Source: Robiginitalea aestuariiviva
GTDB lineage: Bacteria > Bacteroidota > Bacteroidia > Flavobacteriales > Flavobacteriaceae
Reading direction: 5' to 3'
NCBI RefSeq assembly: GCF_029537735.1
Contig: NZ_JARPUQ010000002.1
Coordinates: forward strand, 74,608 to 138,607
DNA length: 64,000 nt
Under the pieces are notes generated by a model. The model was given only the letters and a program-made list of their open reading frames with translations, did not search any database and was not told where the DNA came from. The position numbers and the translations under genes are program-made. Below, piece after piece: positions 1-7,221 of this stretch. How positions within the stretch are numbered: position 1 is the stretch's first letter; the number at the start of each line of letters is the position of its first letter.

Positions 1-367
1 TGCAGGAGTGGGTTTGTTCTGGATCACGCGCGAAGCGCGTAATCCGGTATAAAAGGGCTACCGGGTCTCCGGGCAGATGTGCGGCCGGGATCACGCGCAA
101 GGCGCGTAATCCGGCATGAGGGGGCTGCGGGTTTTCGCAGGAAATGAAAAAACCATCGATTCGCGAGTGCGAATCGGGGTTTTGTATTTGCAGGAGTGGG
201 TTTGTTCTGGATCACGCGCGAAGCGCGTAATCCGGTATAAAAGGGCTACCGGGTCTCCGGGCAGACGTGCGGCCGGGATCACGCGCAAGGCGCGTAATCC
301 GGCATGAGGGGGCTGCGGGATCTATAGCGAGGCGCTTGGCCGGGATCACGCGCAAGGCGCGTGATAC
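1..367. repeat. 188-bp tandem repeat with five 25-base palindromes
   Basis: Positions 1-131 recur at 189-319 with a period of 188 bases and one visible difference (T78 versus C266). Inside lie five copies of an imperfect palindrome of the form GGATCACGCGC-nnn-GCGCGTAATCC, at 21-45, 88-112, 209-233, 276-300 and 343-367. Two loop versions alternate (gaa at 21 and 209; aag at 88, 276 and 343), and the last copy has decayed at its right end. Each copy can form a stem of about 11 bp. The array begins at the window edge, so its true extent is unknown. It looks like a REP/BIME-type extragenic repeat. No convincing gene lies in 1-375. Confidence 0.85.
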
Positions 368-375
368 AGCCGTTC

Positions 376-840
376 CTATGGTATCCGCTTCAGGTAAGCC
401 GTAAAGGGGCGGCAGCAGTGGCGCAGGTGTGCTGCCAGGCGCGAACCGGGGCCCTGGCGGATTTGCATGAGTACCAGGGTAAGGGCTGGCATCAGCCGTA
501 GCATCAACCGGATTTCGGGGTACGCCCGCTGGCTTAGGGTAAAATTGCGTTTGCAGCCACCGCAGCGCAGCACCAACAGGTGCCTGTCGTGCTCCCAGAA
601 TTCGGGTTCTGCAGTACCGCAATGGGGACAGGGCTCTACCCGTTCTCTAAGTCGCCCGGCCAGGTGGGCCAGCACCATCAGGCTGCGCATGGTGGTACGG
701 TTGGCCTTCAGCCAGCGTTTCCGCTGCCGGTTTTCCAGGAAAGGTTCCAGTACCAGGTAAAAGAGCAAAACGCCGGCCAGTGGGATCCCAGTGGTAAACA
801 GCAGTAAGGGCCCCACCTCGGAAAGAAAGGTGAGGGGCAT
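376..840 (-). CDS. small membrane protein with zinc ribbon, unknown function
   Basis: Function not recognised. From the ATG at 840 the product is 154 aa, with one or two hydrophobic segments in the first 35 residues, a basic stretch (NRQRKRW), then a likely zinc ribbon made of CPHCG and CGGC about 20 residues apart, and another hydrophobic stretch near the C-terminus. The frame stays open upstream to a TTG at 924. However, a TAnnTTTG-like element (reverse complement at 908-915) falls inside that extension, so the ATG at 840 is preferred. It lies downstream of murF on the same strand and could be co-transcribed with it. The 3' end abuts the palindromic repeat array. Confidence 0.6.
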   Translation of the reverse strand: MPLTFLSEVGPLLLFTTGIPLAGVLLFYLVLEPFLENRQRKRWLKANRTTMRSLMVLAHLAGRLRERVEPCPHCGTAEPEFWEHDRHLLVLRCGGCKRNFTLSQRAYPEIRLMLRLMPALTLVLMQIRQGPGSRLAAHLRHCCRPFTAYLKRIP

Positions 841-982
841 TGCCAGGAGGGCGGTCAGTGGTAGCGGGGGTACTGCCAAAGGGTATTCCGGGGGATTTTT
901 AAAGCCTAAAAGGTACGCAACCAACCGGAATTGACAAGGCCTTCAGGGCAGGAAGCTTCAGCAAGCTAAGTGGGGGCGCCCG

Positions 983-2260
983 TTACAGTTGCTCCAGCAG
1001 TCGTTCCAGCGCCATGCCGCGGGAGGCTTTGATCAAAACGCTGCCTGGTCCGGAGAGTGGCTCTACCTTCAGGGCTTCCGCCAGAGACTCGAAATCGGGA
1101 TATCGCCGGGCGGGCAGGCCGGTGGCGTCAAAGTGTGTCCCCACCAGGTAAACGGCATCCAGCCCCATCTCCAGGGCCTTTTTTCCTATGGCAAGGTGTT
1201 CGGCCGGGGCGTCTTCCCCCAGTTCGAACATGTCCCCAAGGATAGCTGTTTTACGCGGAGCATCCAGCCGGCCGAATTGATCAAGAGCCGCCTCCATACT
1301 GCTGGGGTTGGCGTTGTAGGCATCCAATATAATCTCAAGGGTGCCCCGCTGCAATACCTGTGATCGGTTGTTGGCCGCCCGGTATCCTTCCAGGGCCGTT
1401 CTGATCTTTTCCAGGGGGACGTTGAAATAATGCCCTATCAGGGCAGCCACGGCGCAGTTGGTAAAATTGTAGGCGCCCATCAGGTGGGTGCGGATTTCCA
1501 CCCCTTCCAATTCCAGGTGCACGTGGGGGTCCGCCCCCAGGAACCGAATGGGAAAATAGGTGGTGTCTGTGGTGCTGAAGCCCACCTTTCGCGCATATCC
1601 CTGGAGTTTTTCGCGCTGAATGGGATCGTCGGCGTTCAGGAAGAGTGTTTTCTGGTCTGCCATTAAACGCCGGTACATCTCGCTCTTTCCCTTAATGACC
1701 CCTTCAACCCCCCCGAAACCTTCCAGGTGGGCTTTGCCAAAGTTGGTGATGTAACCAAAATCCGGGAGGGCAATGCGGCAGAGAAAATCAATTTCGCCCT
1801 GGTGGTTGGCGCCCATTTCCACCACGGCCAATTCCGTTTCGGGTTGCAGCCGCAGCAGGGTAAGGGGTACCCCGATATGGTTGTTGAGGTTGCCCCGGGT
1901 AGCAATAATCCGGTATTCCTGCTCCAGGACCGCGGCAATGAGTTCCTTGGTGGTAGTTTTGCCATTACTCCCGGTGAGGGCAATGATACGCGTGCCGCAA
2001 TACTGGCGATGGTAGGTGGCCAGCTGTTGCAGGCTCGCCAGGGCGTCTTCCACCAGAATGGCCCTGGGGTGCCCGGAGTACCCGGGTTCATCCACGACTG
2101 CCCAGGCAGCGCCTTCTTCCAAGGCCTGCAGGGCAAAGGTGTTGCCATTAAAACGCTCGCCCTTCAGGGCAAAAAAGATACAGCCCTGGGGAATGTTGCG
2201 GCTGTCTGTACTGACCTGGCCGGATTCCAGGAACCGTTGGTGCAATGCAGCTATTTCCAT
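983..2260 (-). CDS. murF: UDP-N-acetylmuramoyl-tripeptide--D-alanyl-D-alanine ligase
   Basis: MurF is the cytoplasmic ATP-dependent ligase that adds D-Ala-D-Ala to UDP-MurNAc-tripeptide, the last soluble step of peptidoglycan precursor synthesis. The 425-aa product has the Mur ligase layout: an N-terminal UDP-substrate domain with STDSR near residue 20, the ATP loop GSNGKTTTK at about 97-105, the central motif VEMGANHQGE, and the C-terminal motif LDAYNANPSS. Length is normal for the family. It is not next to other mur genes. It sits downstream of gldJ on the same strand but behind a strong terminator, and a TATCTTTA element (2266-2273, minus) 5 bases before the ATG suggests its own promoter. 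Confidence 0.95.
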   Translation of the reverse strand: MEIAALHQRFLESGQVSTDSRNIPQGCIFFALKGERFNGNTFALQALEEGAAWAVVDEPGYSGHPRAILVEDALASLQQLATYHRQYCGTRIIALTGSNGKTTTKELIAAVLEQEYRIIATRGNLNNHIGVPLTLLRLQPETELAVVEMGANHQGEIDFLCRIALPDFGYITNFGKAHLEGFGGVEGVIKGKSEMYRRLMADQKTLFLNADDPIQREKLQGYARKVGFSTTDTTYFPIRFLGADPHVHLELEGVEIRTHLMGAYNFTNCAVAALIGHYFNVPLEKIRTALEGYRAANNRSQVLQRGTLEIILDAYNANPSSMEAALDQFGRLDAPRKTAILGDMFELGEDAPAEHLAIGKKALEMGLDAVYLVGTHFDATGLPARRYPDFESLAEALKVEPLSGPGSVLIKASRGMALERLLEQL

Positions 2261-2265
2261 GCCCG

Positions 2266-2273
2266 TAAAGATA
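2266..2273 (-). promoter_or_regulatory. murF -7 promoter element (TATCTTTA)
   Basis: On the minus strand TATCTTTA matches the Bacteroidota -7 consensus TAnnTTTG except for the last base. It ends 5 bases before the murF ATG, so transcription would start at or next to the start codon. It touches the gldJ terminator, whose T-run forms its upstream edge. Confidence 0.5.
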
Positions 2274-2303
2274 AAAAGCCCCGGCGGATGCCGGGGCTTT
2301 TTT
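2273..2303 (-). terminator. rho-independent terminator after gldJ
   Basis: A perfect GC-rich stem, GCCCCGGC / GCCGGGGC with loop ggat (2278-2297), is flanked by A5 on the left and T6 on the right, so it can act in either direction. It lies 19 bases past the gldJ stop and separates gldJ from murF. Confidence 0.9.
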
Positions 2304-2321
2304 ATGGGATTTACTCAGTTC

Positions 2322-3992
2322 TTATTTGCGAACCTTCTGGCCGCGAACCGTCTTGTTTTTCAACTTGGACTTGGAGCCAACGCGAGACATGGCGCAGCGG
2401 AAACCGATGTAGTCTGTGGCCATGTACTGAGGCAGGTAACGGCGCTGGGCCGGGTCAAGCCAGTAGGCACGATCCCTCCAGGACCCTCCTTTAAACACCC
2501 GAACTTCGTCGTTAATAAGGCTGGTACGGGAGTTGCTCTCGTCGTACTGGCGAATCAGTTGGCCCGCAGAATCGCGCTCCACTTCGTGCTTGGGTGCATT
2601 ATACATGGGCGGGGTTTTTTCCTCTTCGTCGGCATAGAAGCTGGCAAAGCGGGAAGAGCTGGCGTCGCCGTCCCGGTACCCCCGGTTGTCGCTTTTGGAG
2701 AAATTGGTACGCAGGTACGTTTCCTGTTCATCCACAGGTACCATTTTCACTTCGCCCGGAAGGTTTACAGCTACGATCTTCCCGGTAGGCAGGGTATCGT
2801 ACACAATGCTGTCGCGCAGCACCCGTACTTTTCCGTCTTCCCCTATGGCCGTCTTCATGTAGACGTTCCCGCGGAAGTAGTTGAAGTCGCTCATTTCGTC
2901 ATCCACAATGGGGCGGTAAACATCCGCTACCCACTCGGCAACGTTCCCGGCCATGTCGTAGAGACCATGGTCGTTGGGCTTGTAAGATTTTACAGGGGCG
3001 GTGATGTCTGCTCCGTCGTCGGACCATCCGGCAATCCCGCCGTAATCACCCTTGCCTTGCTTGAAGTTGGCCAGCTGGTCGCCCCGGCCAACGCGTTGGC
3101 CATTCCGGGTGTAATCCCCTTCCCAGGGGTATTTCTTACGCCCGCGGTAGTTGTTGTACTCCCGGGACCCTACCAGGGCCTGTGCGGCGTATTCCCATTC
3201 GGTTTCAGTCGGGAGGCGGTATTCCGGCATAATGATCCCGGTGCTGCGGTCTGCAAATACAGCTACGGAATCTTTCTGGGCTTTCCCAACCAGGGAGTCG
3301 ATCTGCCCGCCGTACACGGATTCGGGCCGGTTCAGGTAGGTCTCTGTACTGAAGGTTCCCCCGATTTCGCCATTCATGGCCCGGTATTTTACATCTTCGG
3401 CCAGGTAGCCTTCGCGCTCCAGCATATATTCGTTAACCCGGTCCGTACGCCATTCGGCATATTGCACGGCCTGCACCCAGTTTACGCCTACCACCGGATA
3501 TTCGGCATAGGCAGGGTGGCGCAGGTAGTTATTGGTCATAGTTTCGTTAAAGCCCAGTCGGTTCCTCCATACCAGGGTATCCGGCAGGGCGCCCACATAG
3601 ATATTGGTATACATGGGGTTCTCCGGCGGATATACGCTTTTGAGGTAGTCCAGGTACTCCAGGTACATCACGTTGGTCACCTCCGTTTCGTCCATATAAA
3701 AGGACTGTACGTGCTGGGTAGAGGCGGTGTTGTTCCAGTCGTGCATGACATCGTCCTGCAATTTCCCCTTGGTGAAGGTTCCCCCTTCCACGAATACCAG
3801 GCCTGGGGCTGTTTCCTGCTCTTTAAAATCGGTGTTGTACTGAAACCCGCCTTCCTTGGCATTGATCTTCCATCCTGTTCCCCGGGAGATGTTTTTGGAA
3901 CCACCCGAACTGTTTTTGCTGCAGCTCTGCAGGCTCAGGGAACCGGCAATAACCGCTGCCGAAAGGAATGCACTGATACGTGTGTGTTTCAT
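2322..3992 (-). CDS. gldJ: gliding motility / type IX secretion lipoprotein GldJ
   Basis: GldJ is an envelope lipoprotein needed for gliding and for stability of the type IX secretion machinery in flavobacteria. The 556-aa product begins with a lipoprotein signal ending at Cys24 (LSLQSC). Its body is a formylglycine-generating-enzyme-like (SUMF1-type) fold: early EGGTF, MDETEVTN, LPTETEWEYAA, NDHGLYDMAGNVAEWV, and FKGGSWRDRAYWL with GFRCAMS near the end. Length and domain content match known GldJ. The tail is short and very basic (KNKTVRGQKVRK). A terminator follows directly. It is divergent from porV across 376 bases. In Flavobacterium johnsoniae porU lies between these two genes; here it does not. 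Confidence 0.92.
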   Translation of the reverse strand: MKHTRISAFLSAAVIAGSLSLQSCSKNSSGGSKNISRGTGWKINAKEGGFQYNTDFKEQETAPGLVFVEGGTFTKGKLQDDVMHDWNNTASTQHVQSFYMDETEVTNVMYLEYLDYLKSVYPPENPMYTNIYVGALPDTLVWRNRLGFNETMTNNYLRHPAYAEYPVVGVNWVQAVQYAEWRTDRVNEYMLEREGYLAEDVKYRAMNGEIGGTFSTETYLNRPESVYGGQIDSLVGKAQKDSVAVFADRSTGIIMPEYRLPTETEWEYAAQALVGSREYNNYRGRKKYPWEGDYTRNGQRVGRGDQLANFKQGKGDYGGIAGWSDDGADITAPVKSYKPNDHGLYDMAGNVAEWVADVYRPIVDDEMSDFNYFRGNVYMKTAIGEDGKVRVLRDSIVYDTLPTGKIVAVNLPGEVKMVPVDEQETYLRTNFSKSDNRGYRDGDASSSRFASFYADEEEKTPPMYNAPKHEVERDSAGQLIRQYDESNSRTSLINDEVRVFKGGSWRDRAYWLDPAQRRYLPQYMATDYIGFRCAMSRVGSKSKLKNKTVRGQKVRK

Positions 3993-4368
3993 GGGTATGT
4001 AGGACTTAGGTTGACATCCGGGTATAACCCCGGGATTGCTGACTAAATTTTATGGCTTTACGGCTTATACAACGGGCAATTGCCCATTATATTTTACAGG
4101 CTTCCCAAAAAAAAGCCGCTGGTGCAGCGCATTTTGAAAATACCGCCTGTCTCCATGATAACGGGGAAAAACCCGATCTAGTATAGGTTGCCCCGGGACT
4201 TTTTGGCGGGGTACGCCCCCCAATCCGGGTTTCAAACGAATACGGGAGGGGATTTGGTCGAAATCCCACCCGGGTCGGGCAAGATTTTGGTGAAAATGAC
4301 GTTTGCACACAATACACCGCGCGTATTTTTGTTTATCTTCTGTACGCAAACTAAACGACAGAGCACAC
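3993..4368. other. gldJ-porV divergent intergenic region
   Basis: This 376-base gap carries the porV promoter (4302-4331) and presumably the gldJ promoter, for which no clean TAnnTTTG match was found. It also holds a perfect small hairpin, GGGATTT-ggtcg-AAATCCC, near 4252-4270, just upstream of the porV promoter, which could be a regulator site. No reading frame here looks like a gene, and there is no remnant of porU. Confidence 0.5.
4302..4331 (+). promoter_or_regulatory. porV promoter (TTTG-N18-TATTTTTG)
   Basis: TTTG at 4302-4305 and TATTTTTG at 4324-4331 are separated by 18 bases, a close match to the Bacteroidota -33/-7 consensus. The expected transcription start is near 4337, giving a leader of about 30 bases before the porV ATG at 4369. 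Confidence 0.75.
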
Positions 4369-5514
4369 ATGAAGAAGTTGTGGATCCTTGCAATTCTGGC
4401 CCTGGCCGGCAAGGTTACTGCCCAGCAGGGGGAACGCGTGATCACCACGGCCGTCCCTTTCCTGACCATTGCCTCGGACGCCCGGGCCTCCTCTATGGGG
4501 GATATCGGGGTCGCTACCGGGGCGGATGCCTTTTCCCAACAATGGAACCCGGCCAAGTTTGCCTTTGCCGAACGCAAAATGGGGGTAGGGATCAGCTATA
4601 CCCCCTACCTGGAAAGCATCATTACGGATATTGCCCTGCTGAATGGCAGCTACTATAATAAGATTAATGAACGCAGCGCCTTTGCGGTGTCCATCCGGTA
4701 TTTTACCCTGGGGGAGATCGAATTGCGAAATACCTTTCAGGAAGATGGCACCCTGGTGAAACCCAATGAGTTGTCCCTGGACGGGTCCTACGCCCTGAAA
4801 CTGAGCGATCAGTTTTCCATGGCGGTGGCCGGGCGGTTCATCAGCTCCAACCTGGAGATTCCCCAGTTGGGGAACGCCGTGCAATCCGGCAATACCTTTG
4901 CTGTGGACGTGGCCGGGTATTACCGCGGGCCTGAAAAGGCATTTGAAAAATTTGACGGCCGCTGGCGGGCCGGTTTCAACCTCTCCAACCTGGGCGGGAA
5001 GATCCGCTACGACGACGGCGGACAGGAAAACTTCCTGCCCACCAACCTGGCCCTGGGCGCCGGGTTCGACATGATTTTCGATGCGGACAACGTACTCGGG
5101 TTTACGGGGGAAATCAACAAACTGATGGTGCCTACCCCCCAGGATTACAACGGGGACGGCCAGTTGGACGACCAGGATTACCAGGAGTACCAGAGTATCG
5201 GCTTTTTCGAAGGGGTCTTTAAATCCCTGGGCGATGCCCCGGACGGGTTCTCAGAGGAGCTGAAGGAGATGACCTGGGCGCTGGGGGCGGAATACAGCTA
5301 CCGGGAACAGTTTATGTTGCGGGCCGGGTATTTTAACGAATCCGAGGAAAAGGGCTTCCGGAAATTCTTCAGCCTGGGTGCCGGCTTCCGTTACAACAAT
5401 GTACAGATTGACCTGTCCTACCTGTTTTCGACGGCCCAGGTGCGCAATCCCCTGGAAAACACCCTGCGTTTCTCCCTGAGTTTCAATCTGGGGGAACCTT
5501 TCTACAACGACTAA
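4369..5514 (+). CDS. porV: type IX secretion outer-membrane protein PorV (LptO)
   Basis: PorV is an outer-membrane beta-barrel of the FadL-like class that shuttles type IX secretion cargo from the translocon to the attachment complex. The 381-aa product has a signal peptide ending near residue 18 (KVTAQQ). The family-typical opening follows: ITTAVPFLTIASDARASSMG, then GDIGVATGADAFSQQWNPAK. Repeated amphipathic strands end in FSLSFNLGEP. The open frame extends 22 codons further upstream, but that stretch overlaps the promoter, so the ATG at 4369 is chosen. An insert rich in Asp/Gly (YNGDGQLDDQDYQEYQ) may bind calcium. The partner porU is not in this window. Confidence 0.93.
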   Translation: MKKLWILAILALAGKVTAQQGERVITTAVPFLTIASDARASSMGDIGVATGADAFSQQWNPAKFAFAERKMGVGISYTPYLESIITDIALLNGSYYNKINERSAFAVSIRYFTLGEIELRNTFQEDGTLVKPNELSLDGSYALKLSDQFSMAVAGRFISSNLEIPQLGNAVQSGNTFAVDVAGYYRGPEKAFEKFDGRWRAGFNLSNLGGKIRYDDGGQENFLPTNLALGAGFDMIFDADNVLGFTGEINKLMVPTPQDYNGDGQLDDQDYQEYQSIGFFEGVFKSLGDAPDGFSEELKEMTWALGAEYSYREQFMLRAGYFNESEEKGFRKFFSLGAGFRYNNVQIDLSYLFSTAQVRNPLENTLRFSLSFNLGEPFYND

Positions 5515-5588
5515 TACCCAGCACCTGACTTAAGGGTCGGGTTCCCGGAGCCGCAGGCCTCCCGGGAAAGCTTTCGTATCTTGTACCT

Positions 5589-6074
5589 ATGGAAAAGCGG
5601 CACATCGGCTTTGAATTGCTCATCTACCCCGGGGCAGACGCCCTGGAAGCTGCAGACCGGGAACTGCTGGGGGCAGCCCAGCAGGCTATGGCCGGTGCTT
5701 ATGCCCCGTACAGCGGGTACCGCGTTGGGGCGGCTCTTCGCCTGGAAAACGGAACTTTGGTGCTGGGGAGCAACCAGGAGAATGCCTCCTATCCTTCAGG
5801 TCTTTGTGCCGAACGCGTAGCCGTGTTCCAGGCTGGCGCCCGTTTTCCCGGACAGGCCATACAGACCATTGCCATTTGCGTGGAGGCGCCGGAAGAAAAG
5901 CAGACCAACCCGGCTGCACCCTGCGGGAATTGCCGGCAGTCCATCCTGGAGTACGAACACCGGCAGGGCAACCCCATTCGCTTTTTATTGCAGGCAGGCA
6001 ACGGGCCGGTTTATGAATGCCCTTCAACCCGGGCATTACTCCCCCTTGGGTTTACCCCGGATTTTCTGGATTAA
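5589..6074 (+). CDS. cdd: cytidine deaminase
   Basis: This enzyme of pyrimidine salvage deaminates cytidine and deoxycytidine to the uridines using a catalytic zinc. The 161-aa protein shows CAE (Cys73, Glu75) and PCGNC (Cys112, Cys115), the zinc ligands and proton shuttle of the homotetrameric class, and the substrate motif PYSGYRVGAAL near residue 41. Length is slightly above the roughly 130-140 aa norm because of a short N-terminal extension. It follows porV by 74 bases and precedes pdhA on the same strand. A degenerate -7 element (TATCTTG, 5577-5583) lies 5 bases before the ATG. Confidence 0.93.
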   Translation: MEKRHIGFELLIYPGADALEAADRELLGAAQQAMAGAYAPYSGYRVGAALRLENGTLVLGSNQENASYPSGLCAERVAVFQAGARFPGQAIQTIAICVEAPEEKQTNPAAPCGNCRQSILEYEHRQGNPIRFLLQAGNGPVYECPSTRALLPLGFTPDFLD

Positions 6075-6136
6075 GCCGGTTTTGGCAGCCGGTTTTACAA
6101 TCCCGCCGCCTATTTTTTCCTGAATGATTTAATATG

Positions 6137-6144
6137 TATTTTTG
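6137..6144 (+). promoter_or_regulatory. pdhA operon -7 element (TATTTTTG)
   Basis: TATTTTTG is an exact TAnnTTTG match 67 bases before the pdhA ATG. No clear TTTG was found at -33; the expected place is T-rich. Its position inside the upstream extension of the pdhA frame argues that translation starts at 6212. Confidence 0.6.
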
Positions 6145-6211
6145 CTCCTCACCCGGAGATACGCAGGGACCGTATGGCGGCGCTTCCGGGCTAACGTCTA
6201 AACACCGATTG

Positions 6212-7210
6212 ATGAAAAAGATCACCAAGGAAACCTATCTGAAATGGTATGAGGATATGCTGTTTTGGAGAAAGTTCGAGGATAAGCTGGCTGCTGTGTA
6301 TATCCAGCAGAAGGTGCGCGGGTTCCTGCACCTCTATAACGGTCAGGAGGCTGTGCTGGCCGGATCCCTTCACGCCATGGACCTGGAAAAGGACCGGATG
6401 ATTACGGCCTACCGCAACCACGTACAGCCCATAGGGTTGGGGGTAGACCCCCGCAAGGTAATGGCCGAGCTCTACGGTAAGGTTACCGGGACCTCCAAAG
6501 GAATGGGTGGTTCCATGCACATCTTTTCTAAAGAACACCGCTTCTATGGCGGGCACGGGATTGTAGGCGGGCAGATTCCGTTGGGTGCCGGTCTGGCCTT
6601 CGCGGATAAATACTTCAAGCGGGATGCGGTTACCCTGACCTATATGGGAGATGGCGCTGTGCGGCAGGGAAGCCTGCATGAAGCCTTTAACCTGGCCATG
6701 CTCTGGCAGCTGCCGGTGGTCTTTATCTGTGAAAATAACGGATACGCCATGGGAACCTCTGTAGCCCGGACGGCGCACACCACCGATATCTGGAAACTGG
6801 GGCTGGGCTATGAAATGCCCTGCGGCCCGGTGGACGGGATGGATCCAGCCGCGGTGGCCGAAGAAGTATCCAAGGCTGTGGAACGCGCCCGTAGCGGTGG
6901 CGGCCCCACCTTCCTGGAAATGAAGACATACCGCTACCGCGGGCACTCCATGTCCGACGCCCAGCACTACCGGACCAAGGACGAAGTGGAGGAATACAAG
7001 AAAATTGACCCCATCACCCAGGTGCTGGACGTGATCAAGGCCAAGAAATATGCCACAGAGGCAGAAATTGCCGAGATTGACGCCCGCGTAAAGGATCTGG
7101 TCAAGGAATGTGAGAAATTCGCCGAAGAATCGGATTACCCGCCCGTGTCACAGCTTTACGATGTGGTTTACGAGCAGGAAGACTATCCTTTCCTGGCACA
7201 CAAATTATAA
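6212..7210 (+). CDS. pdhA: pyruvate dehydrogenase E1 component, alpha subunit
   Basis: This is the thiamine-diphosphate half of the alpha2beta2 E1 that decarboxylates pyruvate and passes acetyl groups to the lipoyl arms of E2. The 332-aa product has the ThDP motif GDG (146-148) through NN (175-176), with GDGAVRQGSLHEAFNLA between. It also has the C-terminal phosphorylation-loop-like YRYRGHSMSDAQHYR typical of E1 alpha chains. The start MKKITKETYLKWYEDM is chosen because 26 upstream codons overlap the promoter. It lies 11 bases before pdhC. No E1 beta gene is present here, so beta must be encoded elsewhere. Confidence 0.95.
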   Translation: MKKITKETYLKWYEDMLFWRKFEDKLAAVYIQQKVRGFLHLYNGQEAVLAGSLHAMDLEKDRMITAYRNHVQPIGLGVDPRKVMAELYGKVTGTSKGMGGSMHIFSKEHRFYGGHGIVGGQIPLGAGLAFADKYFKRDAVTLTYMGDGAVRQGSLHEAFNLAMLWQLPVVFICENNGYAMGTSVARTAHTTDIWKLGLGYEMPCGPVDGMDPAAVAEEVSKAVERARSGGGPTFLEMKTYRYRGHSMSDAQHYRTKDEVEEYKKIDPITQVLDVIKAKKYATEAEIAEIDARVKDLVKECEKFAEESDYPPVSQLYDVVYEQEDYPFLAHKL

Positions 7211-7221
7211 GATACAGGCAG

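Noticed and set aside
1-367. CRISPR-like array from regularly spaced repeats
   Set aside because: Spacing is uneven (about 67 and 121 bases in alternation), the sequences between copies are themselves repeated, and no cas genes are near. It fits a tandem repeat with palindromes.
2016-4046. Long open frame opposite gldJ and murF on the plus strand
   Set aside because: It is a shadow of high-GC coding sequence on the other strand. The minus-strand proteins have full motif support, and the plus product has none.
5541-5567. Inverted repeat after porV as a terminator
   Set aside because: The stem TTCCCGG/CCGGGAA is imperfect and has no T-run. It could equally be a chance palindrome.
6134-6211. 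26-residue N-terminal extension of PdhA
   Set aside because: The extension starts at the promoter -7 element and has no similarity to E1 alpha N-termini. The start at 6212 fits the family.
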